A DNA stretch of 64,000 nt from Siphlonurus alternatus (GCA_949825025.1 OX463787.1:17667707-17731706); one strand, 5' to 3'. Positions 13,101-24,670 are shown, counted from the stretch's first letter. Numbers and translations: made by a program. Notes: generated from the letters alone by a model not told the origin.

Positions 13101-14260
13101 GTATCTGTTTTAACTTTTTTTTAAGTTAAATTCTAAAGAAATATTACATATTTTTTAATAATTATTAAATTTGTAAATATTACTTTATATATTTTGTACT
13201 TTTTTTTTTAATTTTGTACATATTTTTTTTTTAATCAAATTGAAATTATAAAATATACTGTATTAAATTTTAAAATCTTATAAATCTTATAATAAAATTA
13301 TATTTTATATAGATTATCCCTACCCAGTACCTCACCGCGAGCTGTAAGCTCCGAAGAGTGTATCCTTGTAAAAAAAAAAAAAAAAATACATGAGAAATAC
13401 AAAGAAATGAATATGAATGAATAAACAGTAAAGATATCATGGCATGCATGTGCATGTATTGTATGGTGAATAATGTAATTATAATTTTCCAATTGGTAAA
13501 TTCTATTTCAATATAAGTGAGTGAAAGTTGCATGACCGGAACATGCTACAATGTAATATTATGCAGTTTTTTACTAAAATAGAGCAATCGTCTTTCATTC
13601 TTACGATAATTGTCATCTAGATAAATTTTGATCAATACAGCAAAAATTAAGCGAAAATCTGAATTCTCGTATTCAAGAAATTCGGATTCCAAATAATTTA
13701 GATCTTCTATTTACATTACAGTATAATTATATAAAAAAAAAAACGAACTATTTTACTCATAGGATATATCCTTAAAACAACTCACCTAAGCAATATACTG
13801 TATAATAACATAATATAACGCGAAAGAAGAGAAATGGCATTCTTAGTTCTGCGAAAAAATAATAATATTAAAATGGGAGGAAAAAACAAAATAATTTCAG
13901 AATATTAGAATTATCATTTTCCTCTTATTATTTTGCTCCATTTTAGAGCAAAAAAAAAGAGAAGAAAAGACGAGATTCCTTTTATTAAATTAGGTTTAGT
14001 CACGTAACTTTTCAGCTAGTGCAGCTACCCCGTTGTCGGTCCTCACAGTTTAGTCTCTGCCCCCTCCCTGTGCAGACACTAACCCTCTTGTATCGTCCTC
14101 AGAGTCCTCCATGATCAGCTCTACCACGGCCCTCAGCAGTGAAGATGAATCTGACGAAGAAGAGAGCGAAGAGGAGAGCGGGGAGGAGGAGGAAGGATCT
14201 ACTGACGAGGACACCAAGCCAGTCGTGACCTTGACTGACCCTGACAAAGGAGGGCAATGA
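4129..14260 (+). CDS. PKNOX: PREP/PKNOX-class TALE homeodomain transcription factor
   Basis: Eight coding exons join in frame to 513 aa: 4129-4322, 4696-4867, 6603-6863, 8049-8204, 9339-9474, 10038-10195, 12404-12683, 14076-14260. The MEIS/PREP N-terminal homology region spans exons 1-3 (about residues 56-165), with [18 protein letters not shown] and [16 protein letters not shown]; this is the PBC-binding region in the family. The TALE homeodomain (about 336-398) is split across exons 6 and 7 after the loop. It has the extra HPYP residues, WFINARRR in helix 3 and Ile at position 50. [17 protein letters not shown] and the acidic Ser/Glu-rich C-terminus (about 463-500) favour PREP/PKNOX over MEIS/homothorax. 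Vertebrate PKNOX1 is somewhat shorter, and the extra length here is His/Gln/Ser/Pro-rich linker. The start is the first in-frame ATG, preceded in the same exon by an in-frame stop. The protein is expected to be nuclear, binding DNA with PBX/Extradenticle. Exons 4, 5 and 7 are bordered by tandem duplications of splice regions. Confidence 0.93.
5448..5854. mobile_element. TTAA-flanked foldback MITE in PKNOX intron 2
   Basis: Near-perfect inverted arms of roughly 185 bp start GGGCATTGGGTGTAGCACCGG and are bounded on both sides by TTAA (5448-5451 and 5851-5854). A TTAA target is typical of piggyBac-type transposases. There is no transposase ORF, so the element is non-autonomous. The low arm divergence suggests a recent insertion. 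Confidence 0.85.
6237..6518. mobile_element. Foldback-ended element family C, copy 1
   Basis: About 280 bp, bounded by GAGGCTTCAAGT and its complement ACTTGAAGCC. It shares long stretches with 29543-29872 (opposite orientation) and 54456-54745. It is inserted in another interspersed repeat: the flanks 'gagtacagtggatgg' and 'taatgctgctgacttacccc' resemble continuous sequence near 25058-25125. Non-coding. Confidence 0.7.
6864..7380 (+). repeat. tRNA-headed SINE split by a nested MITE
   Basis: Just after the PKNOX exon 3 donor comes a tRNA T-arm-like stretch with a B-box-like GGTTCGATCCC (about 6877). After a nested foldback MITE (6962-7271), the sequence resumes with 'ccgaccatcctgactgagg', the central domain also found in the 5S-headed SINEs at 30.4 kb and 39.4 kb. 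A similar headless copy lies at 25236-25322. The tRNA head lacks its 5' half, so the head assignment is tentative. Confidence 0.5.
6962..7271. mobile_element. Foldback MITE family B, copy 1
   Basis: The ends resemble ATGGACAACATACATG and its complement. The inner arms carry 'gcagaaatgaatagaggt' and 'ctattaatttctgc'. Related full copies lie at 11387-11718 and 22268-22590. Inner sequence is shared with the TA-flanked family A, so A and B are branches of one superfamily. Non-coding. Confidence 0.75.
8135..8370 (+). repeat. 132-bp tandem duplication across the PKNOX exon 4 donor
   Basis: The last about 70 bp of exon 4, its donor and the first intron bases recur 132 bp downstream (8135 onward against 8267 onward), with one obvious change (ccgcccctg to ccacccctg). 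The second copy keeps the donor gtagaaac. No acceptor is evident in front of it, so it probably acts only as a decoy or alternative 5' splice site. Confidence 0.85.
8935..9400 (+). repeat. Fourfold tandem duplication of the PKNOX exon 5 acceptor
   Basis: The acceptor 'atgtttcag' plus the first about 45 bp of exon 5 (coding [13 protein letters not shown]) occurs four times, with exon-like starts at 8947, 9057, 9190 and 9339. They are separated by short C-rich repeats of the 'ccccatgtctcc' type. Only the fourth copy leads into a full exon with donor and correct frame. Starting at 9057 is in phase but meets a stop; starting at 8947 or 9190 shifts the frame. Confidence 0.88.
9748..9978. mobile_element. 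Foldback MITE family E, copy 1
   Basis: Ends are AAAGGCGGATTCACATGG and its approximate complement. Internal motifs such as 'gcgtcgcatcgcc' and 'aacatccattggtggcc' recur at 12807-13018. The element ends about 60 bp upstream of PKNOX exon 6. Further CG-containing sequence just upstream (about 9590-9747) looks like another degraded copy. Non-coding. Confidence 0.75.
10196..10266 (+). repeat. tRNA T-arm-like fragment with poly-T after PKNOX exon 6
   Basis: Immediately after the exon 6 donor lies a stretch with 'cgtgggttcgaatcctagc', a B-box-like T arm, followed by about 23 T. No complete cloverleaf can be drawn because no D arm or acceptor stem is visible. It is best read as a truncated tRNA-derived SINE head or tRNA pseudogene fragment. 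Confidence 0.45.
10267..11386. other. AT-rich PKNOX intron 6 sequence, no gene seen
   Basis: Long A/T runs, short AT and CA repeats, no credible exon. It is part of the 2.2-kb intron 6, which also holds a family B MITE and a GC-rich foldback. Confidence 0.6.
11387..11718. mobile_element. Foldback MITE family B, copy 2
   Basis: Begins ATGGACAACATACAT and ends with its complement. The arms are over 120 bp with a short asymmetric centre carrying 'ggacgcctattgacgcc'. Closely related to 22268-22590. Non-coding. Confidence 0.85.
11884..12147. mobile_element. GC-rich foldback element in PKNOX intron 6
   Basis: The left arm starts about 'ggccgccggtggcagaagg' and the right arm ends with 'ccttctgccaccagtggcc'. 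Arms of about 110 bp surround a short loop. It is much more GC-rich than its surroundings. The chance open frame across it is a by-product of the inverted repeat. Confidence 0.75.
12175..12410 (+). repeat. Repeated decoy acceptor region before PKNOX exon 7
   Basis: C-rich sequence in which 'cagcacc' recurs about six times (near 12181, 12213, 12258, 12305, 12350 and the real acceptor at 12401-12403), spaced roughly 30-50 bp. Several copies look like the authentic 'tgtccccagcacccct' junction. Only the last leads into the homeodomain coding sequence. Confidence 0.7.
12807..13018. mobile_element. Foldback MITE family E, copy 2
   Basis: Matches 9748-9978 in inverted order, with end TTTAAAGGCGGATTCA and internal 'gcgatgcgaagcgattttg' and 'gcaagtgcgcattatttgcg'. 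It lies 124 bp after the PKNOX exon 7 donor. The TTTAAA edges allow a TTAA target but do not prove one. Confidence 0.75.
13304..13386 (+). repeat. SINE 3' tail (type 2) with poly-A
   Basis: Contains 'ccctacccagtacc', 'gagctgtaagctc' and 'gtgtatccttgt' followed by poly-A. This is the same tail that ends the 5S-headed SINE at 39.5-40.0 kb and the copies at 42.07, 50.5 and 51.2 kb. It is a 5'-truncated insertion. Confidence 0.8.
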
Positions 14261-14660
14261 CCTTTGTCCCTCCAACAGCCGCCCCCGTACTTCTAGTAAT
14301 CTCCAGAGGTCAAATTAGGGGTGATATCAACCCTTACACAATATTAAGGGTTGGTGGTGAAATTAGGGGTGATTATCGATTACATCAACTGAAGTGATCA
14401 CGTTGCAAGAAATGTGCCATTAATATAACAAAGCCATTCATGTGTGTGCTTTTACTTGTGTCAGATTTTTAAATGGAAATTAATTAATATGGTCGTAGCT
14501 AAAATTGGAGGGTACAGTTTGAGGGAATTTGTTTAAATCGAATCTAATTAATCATATATTGTTCTCTGCTATAATCTACTTTAAGGGGGACAATGTTCTT
14601 AAATACAACCCTTGTCTCTGCTAGGGAAATAGCATTAAATAAATTAAGATAATTTATTTT
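14261..14660 (+). other. PKNOX: Probable PKNOX 3' UTR
   Basis: Follows the TGA at 14258-14260. The first plausible polyadenylation signal is AATAAA at 14638-14643. Many later AT-rich hexamers exist, so the true 3' end could be further downstream. Confidence 0.4.
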
Positions 14661-16913
14661 ACATAAAAAAATATAAATTTAATGTTATTTTGAAATGCCT
14701 TCCCATCAAAATTTACTCAAAATTTCTTAATAAAATATTCCTAAATATGTCTGGAAGACAATAAAAATATAATAATCACATTTAATATAAACGAACTCAC
14801 GGTAATTAATTGTATTCTGACACAAGTAAAGGTAACAAGCAGGTACAAAAACTAACAACAATTTGCCATCAAAGAAACAGAGACGAAAGTGCCAATAAAT
14901 TTTGTCTCTAACAAACGAAAATCAGACATTGAAGCTCTCTATAAAAAATAACAAGAACATTTTTTGACACAAAAATACGAAAATGTGTCAAAATTTTAAT
15001 TATATAATTAAATAGCACTTGAAATTAATTATTAATAAATAATGTGCTCTTCCTTTAACTGTATACGTAACTTTGAGATATAATAATAATTAATTAGTCT
15101 TTTTAAATAATTAGGGCTATAAACTATGAAAATTCCGTTCCTTAAAAATGTATACGATTTTTTGGGTTATATATTAATTTTCTCCTTTTTTTTTATAAGG
15201 AAATAATATAAACCCACAAATATTTAACGAGGAATAATAATAATGTATACGGTAATGCCCTAATGACATTATTTTGTATCTCTTAATATATAAATAATAA
15301 TAATAATAATACGAAGAATTTTTAGTGATATTAATTTTGTTGGGGTTTATTAATAATAATAATTGTCGCGGGGGGAATTTTTAATTGTGTATGATATTGA
15401 TATTATAAATAATAATAAGCCATAAAAATTTGTAATTGTATTAAATTTGTTCGTTAATTAAGACTTAAAATAATTATTAAAAAAAAATAAGAAAACAAAA
15501 TATTTGTATACCTCAAATGGGTGCAGAATTTAAGAAAAGCATTTTTTTTTAAAAAAGATAAAAAGGTGAAATATTCTTCATTATGTTCTTTCTAGTAATA
15601 TTTTTAAACTTGGTGTAATTATAACTCTTGGGTTTGCCAAACTGGGTGCTCTTCTTGCCTCCCCCAAATTTATAAATCTGCATCTCTTTGTCTATTGGAG
15701 CAAAGTAAATCATATACCCAACCCTAAATTTAAAGCAGAAATAACAAAATATTACTCAATTTAATAAATTTGTTCTAAATTAATTTTGACGAAACTTAAA
15801 TTAATATCGCTCCCAAAAAGATCCAAATTGTTTTATATTATTTTTTTTTTTCAATAAAAAAATGCGTTTCCTAATGAACACTCTAAACAGGCCTTAGCAT
15901 GAAATAAGAAATATAATTAAATATAAATAATTGAACTTATAGGACTCAAAACCTTGGTTTGTCTGTGTATGGAAGCTCAAATTATCCTTCATTTTAAATG
16001 TAATCTTCATTTAAATTACCAATATCTAGCTGTCATAGAGTTAATTAAGTCTTCTGAAAGACTATATGTGTAATATAATGTAGTGATATTTTTTAATAAA
16101 AAAAAAACATAAACTTCATGATTTTTTTCAAAATACTCAATCTTTTTTCAATTAAAAAACTTGAAATCTTGTACTTTTTAACATTAAAATGTCTACAAAT
16201 TAGTAAAATGTTAAAATTATATTTTACAATAAAATTTTGTTTTAATTTTAATTTAAGATATAAATTCAAAAGAAACACGATTGTTTTCTTCAATTTTGAA
16301 AATTTAATTAATTTTTGAATTATTTTGTTTAAAATTTATTTTTAAATAAATATCTTAATTATTTATTGAGTTGGTTTTGGAATTCATTAAAACTATTATA
16401 TTAATAATTATTTATACCTTGGGTGAAATCAGGCTGAAAACTACCAATAATTTCTATTACTTTCGTTTTATTTTAAATTTATATATTAAATTAAAAATTA
16501 AATTAAAACAGACCGTGCCAATTTCCGAGCCGAACTAAAAGTGTATACTGACATTAAAAACATTAAGTGTTTGTTGATATTTCAGTGAACTAATTGCATC
16601 AATGTATACGAAGCTGTATCACGAAAAACATACGAAAAACACAAAAAGACATTAGAATATTAATTGTAAATGGCTGCAGTTGTGTGTGCCATAGTGAATT
16701 ATAATTCTGATAGAAAGTGCATCACATGAATACATTATCCATTTGAATCGTATCCCAAATTAAATTTAAGTTTGGGGGAGTTCATTATTTTCAATAATTT
16801 AAGAAATTAAAACAACATAAAAAAAAATTGGTTTCATAATTACAAAATTAAACTAAAATATTTTTTAATATTTTAATTGCTTTAACTCCTATTCTTAATA
16901 CACACACGATACA

Positions 16914-17007
16914 ATTTTGCATGCAATTTTTCTTTACAAGAAAATTGCGTCTCCATTTATACAAATGGAGTTCAAGTTTTCTTGTAAAGTAAAATTGCAT
17001 ACAAAAT
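16914..17007. repeat. Short foldback around an A/T-rich loop
   Basis: Arms include 'atgcaattttt' and 'ctttacaagaaaa', pairing with 'ttttcttgtaaag' and 'aaaattgcat', around a central 'tccatttatacaaatgga'. About 94 bp; possibly a tiny MITE. Confidence 0.55.
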
Positions 17008-19780
17008 TAATCATGTAATACCTGCTTTAATTAGGTAGTATGACCTTCAATTTTGCCTCAAAATTTCTCCTCAATAAGCATTATTTTATGAGGGCCTCAA
17101 AATTTTTTCCTTGTAATTATGCATTCTAAGCAAATATACATAAATTTCATTTCAGAAAATGAAAATTGTTATTTCAAATTTTTTGTTTTTTGAAGTATTT
17201 CATTGTATTTTCGTTTTGGAATTTATTTTGCAAAATTCAAAAACTGGTAATGTATTCATGTGATATACTTGTAATTAAAAAAAACGTCGCCTCTAGATTT
17301 ACCTCAAATTGCAATGTTAATTGTTTATGTAAAATAATGAGATAAGATACTGCAAAATAAAAAATATTATTTGATGCTTTTTATTACAAAATCATTGAAT
17401 TTTATAGCAATTAATAGAAGAATTCAATGATTTAAATAAAATCAAGTAATTTTTGTAAAACAAAATACTCTCTCTATTCTCTCTCTTAGATTTAGATAAA
17501 TATATTTAGATCTGTTTTAAAATTTAAACAAAAAAATATGCCTGGCTTTTAAAAGTGCAAAAGATATTAAAAAAAAAACAAGCATGCATAATAATAACTG
17601 AAAATATAAAACTGCCTTTAATTGATTTTTAATTTATTAGCATTTAAGTCATCAGCTCACAAATTTTGCGTTCAATTTCTGTGAGTTAAGAATTTTAATT
17701 TTCTTTTTTCATTTTGTAATTTTGCATCAGAAAAATTTACTGATAATGTGTTAAATTTTTAAAATCTTTTCTATGTTTAGGTTTTGTTATTTAAGTGTCT
17801 GTAATGCTGTATTTTTTCTGTTCTAAAAAAGTAAAATTTTTTGATCATACATTGATAAAAAAGGCTTAACTCCACCTTTAAATTCAATGCAAAAAGTCAT
17901 AACTCCAATTAATATGGTATTACAAGGTGATATGACTTTAAACATAATACCAAGCTAGTTAAGACTTTTTGAGAAGAATTACTAAATTAAATTACTTTAA
18001 TTTATTTATTTAGTAAATTTTTATAATGTTTAAAACATTTTCCTCTTACTATTTCTTTAACAAAAATTCAAATTCATCACAGAATGTAATATTTATCCAA
18101 AATAAAATTTAGCCTCAAATTTTGTTTAATTGATGAATTAGTGCTATTATGTTCGTTGATAAATTTAAGAAAAACGAAATTTGGGGCCCAATTATCACCT
18201 TAATCTTTTAAAAATGATATAAATTCTTTTCTAAAACTCTGTATGTGAATTTTAAAATATACCTAGTTCAATAATTTCTAAAAAAAAAAAAAAAAAAACA
18301 CATCTTGATTGATTATCATATTCATCATTATTCGATTGATTTTGTATCGATGAATCATTGGTCAAGTGTTAATTAAAATCTAAATTTACAGCATTACTAG
18401 AAAATATAATTTTGTTTTCAGATTTCTATTGATTGTTCATCCTCTTTGTTTCAACGCGTAATTATCTCTATCTGTGATATGTGTGAAGATTTTTTTACAT
18501 GATTCATACAACAATATGAAGTATACGTATGCATGTTATACAATTTTGCACTGAACAAATTTTAGGTAATTGATCATTTTTAACTACAAATTTAACTTCA
18601 TATTTTTCATTGGTAATGTTTTTTTTCATAAAATTAAAGCATTAAATTAACAAAATTTAAAAAAAACTTTTCCAGAATTTGAATTTAGTTTAAAAAATAC
18701 TGGATTTAATTATTCATAGTAAAAATTAATTAATTTTATTTCACTTTTTATTGATTCAAAAATCAACAATGTTAAATTGATTCAATTACCTAAATACTAG
18801 TTTGGTTGCAGCTACAAATTTATTTGCAATAATTAATGCATAATAATTTTGTTGTTATTATTATTATGTACAAAACTGAAAAGAAGGTATACTTGTGCAA
18901 AAATAAACATTTTTTGCTTTATAGAAATAAATTGTCAGTAGATACGAATTGGTTTTTTTATTTGACATTTACCCTCTTTATACTAAAGCTAAGGATCACG
19001 GTTTGGTATTACAGTACAAAATATTCAAAATTATTTTATTAAATCTAATCTAGCTCCTCTACAATCAAAACATCATACAATAGACTTTTGTTAAGATTCA
19101 TGGAATACGTCAATTGGCAATAGTTCGCCGAGGGGTATATTGGTGAAAAAAAATCCCACACATGAAAATAATGAAAACATTTTAAAATGTTCTCCTCTAC
19201 GTATCCTATCTATCAGTTAGCTAAAAAATCAGGTATACAAATTGATAACTTTAAAACTAGCTCGAATTTGTACACCTGATATTTTAGCTACTGATAAAGG
19301 GGTGTATCTAGAGTAGAAAGATTTTATTTTTTTTCCATAAATTTCATGTGTATTTTTTTTTCTTTTTTAACATTGGGCGCATTATTTTATCTTAGGAGCT
19401 GACAATTACAAATATCAATTTAATATAAGTTTATTTAAATAATAATAAAATATCAATAGAAAAACGATTGAAGAAACACAAGGATTAAATTAAATGTTTA
19501 AATCATTTTGAATTCTTTCATTCAATTAATTAAATTTATACCATGATTGTAAATAAATATCATTATCACAAATTTTATAATTACAATATTACTTTGATCA
19601 TATACAAACTGGAAAATAATTAAAACAATTTTTCAGCTTAAACATTAAATTTTTAATAAAAGTTTTGTCGAAAATTAATTTCTTATTTTTTTAATTTTTT
19701 GCTAAGTGTTTTAACATTTAAAAAAAACTCCCTATGAATGAAAGCCATTATAAAATAATAACGAGAGTGCTGACGTGTTA

Positions 19781-20147
19781 TTAAAAAGGGTAAGGTAACG
19801 CCACCCATGTTAAAAAAAATCCCTCACAAAAATTCTGAAAAAAATTTAAAATGTTCTCCTCTATACACCCCCTATCAGTAGCTAAAATATCAGGTATACA
19901 AATTCGATCTAGTTTTTGAGTTATGAATTTTTAAAGTTGACTACTTTAACATGGAGAAATGGAAATCCCATGTTAAATTAGTCAACTTTAAAAATTAATA
20001 ACTCAAAAAACTAGATCGTATTTGTATACAGAACAGGTCTGATATTTTAGCTACTGATAGTGGATGTAAGGAGAATATTTTAAATTTTTTTCAGAATTTT
20101 TGTGTGAGGGATTTTTTTTAACATTGGTGGCGTTACCTTACCCTTAA
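19781..20147. mobile_element. TTAA-family foldback MITE (GGGTAAGGTAAC group), copy 1
   Basis: Terminal GGGTAAGGTAACGCCACC is mirrored at the right end, TTAA lies at or near both edges, and arms run over 150 bp. The interior 'atcaggtatacaaattcg' and 'gatattttagctactgata' is shared with 49847-50212 and 53868-54166, and in degraded form with 19127-19395 and about 58040-58110. Confidence 0.8.
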
Positions 20148-20532
20148 CATTGTACCGAAGTACTGTAAATTAATTTCACTATTAACACTTTTCGTTTCAG
20201 TAAAATATTTAACTCAACGGTGTTTCTGTTTTCTAAAACTATTATAATTTGCTGCAATAAATTTATATATTTTTTCAAAGCAACGTAACATCATTTCATT
20301 AAATTTTATAATAAAAATTGTTAATCAATTAAAATTAATTATAAAAAATTATTATAAAATATTTTTCGTAAAAAATTAAACATTTTTTTTTCATATTTTT
20401 ATAAATTTAAATTAAATTTTAAAATAAATTTTTTATTTATTTTTAATCATATTTTTTGTCAACTACTTTTAAATTATCAGGTGTATTATTAATACGCATT
20501 CTTCAATGCACGGATATTACACGTTTTCCAAA

Positions 20533-20583
20533 TTTATCAGCTTCGTTAATCGAAGAGATAAAGCTATCAGGTAGATAAGGATA
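20533..20583 (+). promoter_or_regulatory. Candidate GATA-site cluster upstream of TPR gene 1
   Basis: Four GATA-like motifs lie within about 50 bp: TTATCAG, AGATAAAG, CTATCAGG and AGATAAGG. They are about 1 kb upstream of the start codon at 21524. A comparable cluster precedes the paralogue. The functional role is inferred only. Confidence 0.35.
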
Positions 20584-21066
20584 TTAGAGGAGCAAGATTA
20601 TAATTTTGTATCTCAAATTTTACGGTTGTACAACACCTGATTTGCTCCAAGTGTTTAGTACACGCTGCCGGGTAAATATTATTTACATTTGCTAATTACT
20701 ACGATCACATGACTGTTTAATACGAATTAGTTGATGACGGATAATGTTATTTTTATGTGGCAACGTCTAAACACCGTCATGTGAACGTAAGTAAATTTAA
20801 TTTAATTAACGCGTATTGTTAGTTAATATCTTTCATAGAAAATATTATTTCTTTTCCTCCATAGTAAAGCTGACAATTATGAGTAATGTAATTATGGTAA
20901 AATTTTACTTTTGCTTATATAATATGTATAAATAAATTTAACTCTTATACACGTCTAGTTGATTTTTGCGTACATTTTCTTATCATTTTTTTTTATAAAT
21001 AAAGTAAACAGTAACAGTTATGGTATATTATAATAAATAAATTCTTGTAGAAGGAAATGAGAAACT

Positions 21067-21211
21067 ATAGGTCTGTTCGTAAAATACACACTCACTTTGT
21101 CAGAAAGAATCAATTATTTGTGATGAACCTTATGTTCCATGTACAGAAGGTTCATCACAAATAAATAAAATAATCGATTCTTTCTGATTGTGTATTTACG
21201 AACAGACCTAT
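21067..21211. mobile_element. Small foldback MITE upstream of TPR gene 1
   Basis: The 145-bp element begins ATAGGTCTGTTCGTAAA and ends with its complement. The inner arms carry 'gatgaacct' and 'aggttcatc'. It is bordered by TA-rich sequence and is non-coding. Confidence 0.75.
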
Positions 21212-21287
21212 TATAAGAGCAAATTAGTATATAAAGGTTTCTTTTTTTCCTCTAATTTGTATCATGTATATACAATACAACAGAAAC

Positions 21288-21392
<105 letters not shown>

Positions 21393-21523
21393 GGAAATAT
21401 AAATCTAAAAATCTCATTATTTTCTTTTTCAGGTCTCAATGAATACGTGAAATGAGAATACCACTCAAGATAATATCAATTGATCTTTCAGGTGTGTTCG
21501 ATATTTCTCAGTGAACATGTGAA

Positions 21524-24500
21524 ATGGGGAGTTCCGAAGAAATTTTTCAAACGTCCTCAAAGTCTGCATTTTATATCGTAAGTTCGTAATTTTGATCCAA
21601 ATTGATCATCATAATTAAAATGAAATATTTAGCCACTCTCGACCATAATTGCATTCAGTTCAGCTGTTAAGTCATTATAACATTGCTGTGATATTATAAA
21701 AATTTCTACTATTATTTTATTAATTTAATATTTATCTAAAAATAATGAACATTTTAATTTTAAATCAAAATCGTTACAAATTAATGAATACGAAAATATT
21801 GAATTAACGAAATAATAGATTTTAATAATATTCATTAATTTAATGAAATTTTAAAATTAATAATATTTTTAATTTAAATTAAGGATTGGTCAAAGAAAAG
21901 TTTACAAAAAGAATAGAAACGTTTTATGCTATCCAAAAAAGAGCACTTGAAATTTAAATTTAATGCTTACTTTTACATTCATTTAATTTTACTAACCCGT
22001 GATATTTTACGGTTATTCTAAACGTATATACCGGGAAGTTCTAAATATTATGTTATCATTTTTTCTATATCGTTACAGATTTGTCTGCTCATTGCTGTGA
22101 TAGAGGGTTGTTATGGAGCTTCTTCATTCGAATATGAATTTCAGGTAACGGTAATCATTCAACAATAATTTGTAATTGGTTACCTCATCTTGTTAAAGCG
22201 TGTGACAAAAAGTCGATTGGTAATGCTAGGGTTAAAATAAAAAATTAATTAATGTATTTACTGATTAATGGACAATACATGAAAATTTTTTATTGCAGAA
22301 ATGAATTATAGAGGGTACCAAATTATGCTTGTCTGAATTTTTTCAGACTTTTTTGAAAAGCAGAACTATTTTTAAATAATTAAAGAAAGTGCAGCCACGC
22401 CCCCTGGAGGCGTCTCGGTCCTATCCTTTTTATTAAGGATTGAGGGGTGCCAACTGAACTTACAGAACTTTCAATAATTATTTAAAAATAGTTCCGGGTC
22501 TCAAAAAAAAATCTGAAAAAATTCAGAGTAGCATAATTTGGTACCCTCTATTCATTTCTGCAATAAAATATTTTCATGTATGTTGTCCATTGTATAAAAA
22601 AAAAATGTTTGTTGGATGGCTATTACATTTTTCTCTCTTGAACATTTATTTGTATTCCAAATTCCAAATAACCCCATGCAGTTATCTTGAAATTGATGTA
22701 CTGCCAAATAATTTAGAGCATGGAATTTATCCTATATATATAAATAATTTCGTCAGATTTTTAATTTTTTTTCTGAGATTCGAAATCTCTGAACTAAAAT
22801 CAATATTAAAATATCCCGTAACAATTTTCTTACAGGATAAATGTGCTCGGGCGAGTTATTTGGATGCCATGCAGCAGACCTCGCGAGACTCGTAAGTTCC
22901 AATGTAATTTGTTACATTCAAGGTGGTTAAAGGTAGACTACCTTTACCCACCCTGGTTACATTAAATAATAGTTTAACTTTGAGCTCGAACGTCTGTTAT
23001 ATATGGATGCTCTATATGCAGGCGCGAATCCAGAATCAAATTTCGGGAGGGACTGTCTCCATATAGGGTCAATGTTAAAAAAAAAAAAAAAAATTGGAGC
23101 GTGGGAAATGCCTATATTGCCGATGTTAAATCACCCATCCCCCCCACAGCCACCCCCTTGGATCCGCGCCTGATTCTATATGGATGTTCTGTAATGCAAT
23201 CAGTAAAATTTGTCTTTTAAAAGACGGCTTCCCCTTAATTTGCATCACTTTGCATGAAATCTGGTAAAGCATACAATAACTTGTAACTTAAGAAAAAAAA
23301 TACGTGACTGATAGATAGTTGATATTATTATAGAAAAATGGATATAAGTATGGCTCAAAGATTTTAATACTAAATATTTAAAATTTATTTTTTATTTCTC
23401 TTCTGATACCATACTGCTATACGTTTTAATGGTCTCAATTAATTCAGCTGCAATTAAAATAATATAAGATTGATATAAAAATAAATTAACTTTTATCAGA
23501 CTGCACTTACTCAGGAAGCAAAAAATGATGGTTTTCATGTTAATATTCTCTATAATATATTCCTCCAGTGCCTCTTTACTTCGGAACTTCGGAATGCCTA
23601 AACCTGCAGTAGCCTTGTACGACCTTGTGCTTGACCTTGAGCGCCGGAAACTAGGGTTCGAACACCCGGAAGTCCTCGCTAACCTCGAGCTTAAGGTGCA
23701 GACCCTGCTAGGGTCCGGGGACTTCAACCCCGCCCTGTGGGAGTATGACGAACTACTGGTCCACTTAACTGAGAAGTATGGCTATAGCAGTCAGCTGGCG
23801 TTACAAACAAGGTACAAACGTACTGAGGTGTTGAATTACATGGGGAATTTCGAAGAAGCGCTGAGGGAATTCGCGAAGATACTTTTCGCACAAAAACAGA
23901 AATTAGGAGAAGACCATTATGATACTTTAAAAACAATGGAAAATAGGGCTGGAGTTTTAAGAAGTTTAAAAATGTTTCAAGATTCATTAATTGAATATAA
24001 AAAAGTATTTAAAATTAGAAAACAAAAACTTGGATTAGAACACCCTGATACTTTAAGTACATTGAATAATATTGCAGGTTTATTAAGAGTACTTAATAAA
24101 CATGATGACGCTTTAAAAGAGTATAATAAAGTATTGAAAATTCAGAAAAAGAAATTGGGAAAAAATCATTTTGATACGATAAAAACGATGAATTTAAAAG
24201 CAGGGTTATTAGAATTAATGAAAAAACACAAGGAGGCATTGAAGGAATATGACGAAATTCTGTCACTCTGGAAGGAAAATGAGGACCATTTAGACGTAAT
24301 GGTTACCTTAAACAACAAGGCTGGAGTATTGGAGAGTCTGGGAAGATACGACGAGGCGATAGAAGCCTACGATAAAGTACTTGCGACGAGAGAGGAGTTA
24401 CTGGGAGTTGAACATGTTGACACTTTGTTGACGAAACACAACAAGGCCTTCGTGTTGATGAAGAAGAACAACTTGAAGGAGGCCCTGGACTTGTTCAGAC

Positions 24501-24604
24501 ATGTCCACGATGGTTTCGTGAAGACCCTGGGAGAGGAGCACGCTCACACCAACAATACAGCGAGTTTCGTGAGTCATTTGGAAACGATGATCAAGAAAAT
24601 GTAG
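21524..24604 (+). CDS. Secreted TPR (kinesin-light-chain-like) repeat protein, paralogue 1
   Basis: Four exons (21524-21577, 22079-22144, 22836-22891, 23569-24604) join in frame to 403 aa. The N-terminus has a hydrophobic segment (AFYIICLLIAVIEGCYG, about 15-31) read as a signal peptide. About eight 42-residue repeats follow from residue 60, with the KLC/NPHP3-type TPR pattern: EAL-x-EY, VL, LG-x-x-H-x-DTL-x-T-x-N, AGVL. No kinesin-light-chain N-terminal coiled coil, catalytic domain or transmembrane anchor is seen beyond the signal. TPRs usually bind proteins, so an extracellular binding role is inferred; partner unknown. The start is the ATG whose exon, phase and hydrophobic segment fit. 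Two acceptors (after 21433 and 21491) offer alternative 5' UTR splicing. AATAAA at 24610-24615 is very close to the stop. The middle repeats (about 23.88-24.23 kb) are far more AT-rich than both ends of the exon. The nearest relative is the neighbour at 28.5 kb. Confidence 0.85.
22268..22590. mobile_element. Foldback MITE family B, copy 3
   Basis: In intron 2 of TPR gene 1. It starts ATGGACAATACATG and ends with 'catgtatgttgtccat'. The arms are nearly complementary over more than 120 bp. Same family as 11387-11718. Confidence 0.85.
23019..23174. mobile_element. Small hAT-like non-autonomous element with 8-bp target duplication
   Basis: Ends are CAGGCGCGAATCC and GGATCCGCGCCTG (plus 2 nt). 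It is flanked by TCTATATG at 23011-23018 and again at 23175-23182. Eight-bp duplications and CAG-type ends fit the hAT superfamily. It lies in intron 3 of TPR gene 1, contains a poly-A run and has no ORF. Confidence 0.7.
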
Positions 24605-24670
24605 AAATGAATAAATAGTGTTTGTATGTTTTGTTTTTTATTTAGTTAATATTAACATTTTTTTTTAATT

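Larger units (their letters stand above)
14661..20530. other. AT-rich intergenic DNA between PKNOX and the first TPR gene
   Basis: No coding exon is supported; the longest frames are Lys/Asn/Phe/Ile-rich and AT-driven. Visible structures are a small hairpin (16914-17007), a degraded TTAA-family foldback (about 19127-19395) and a full one (19781-20147). Confidence 0.65.
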
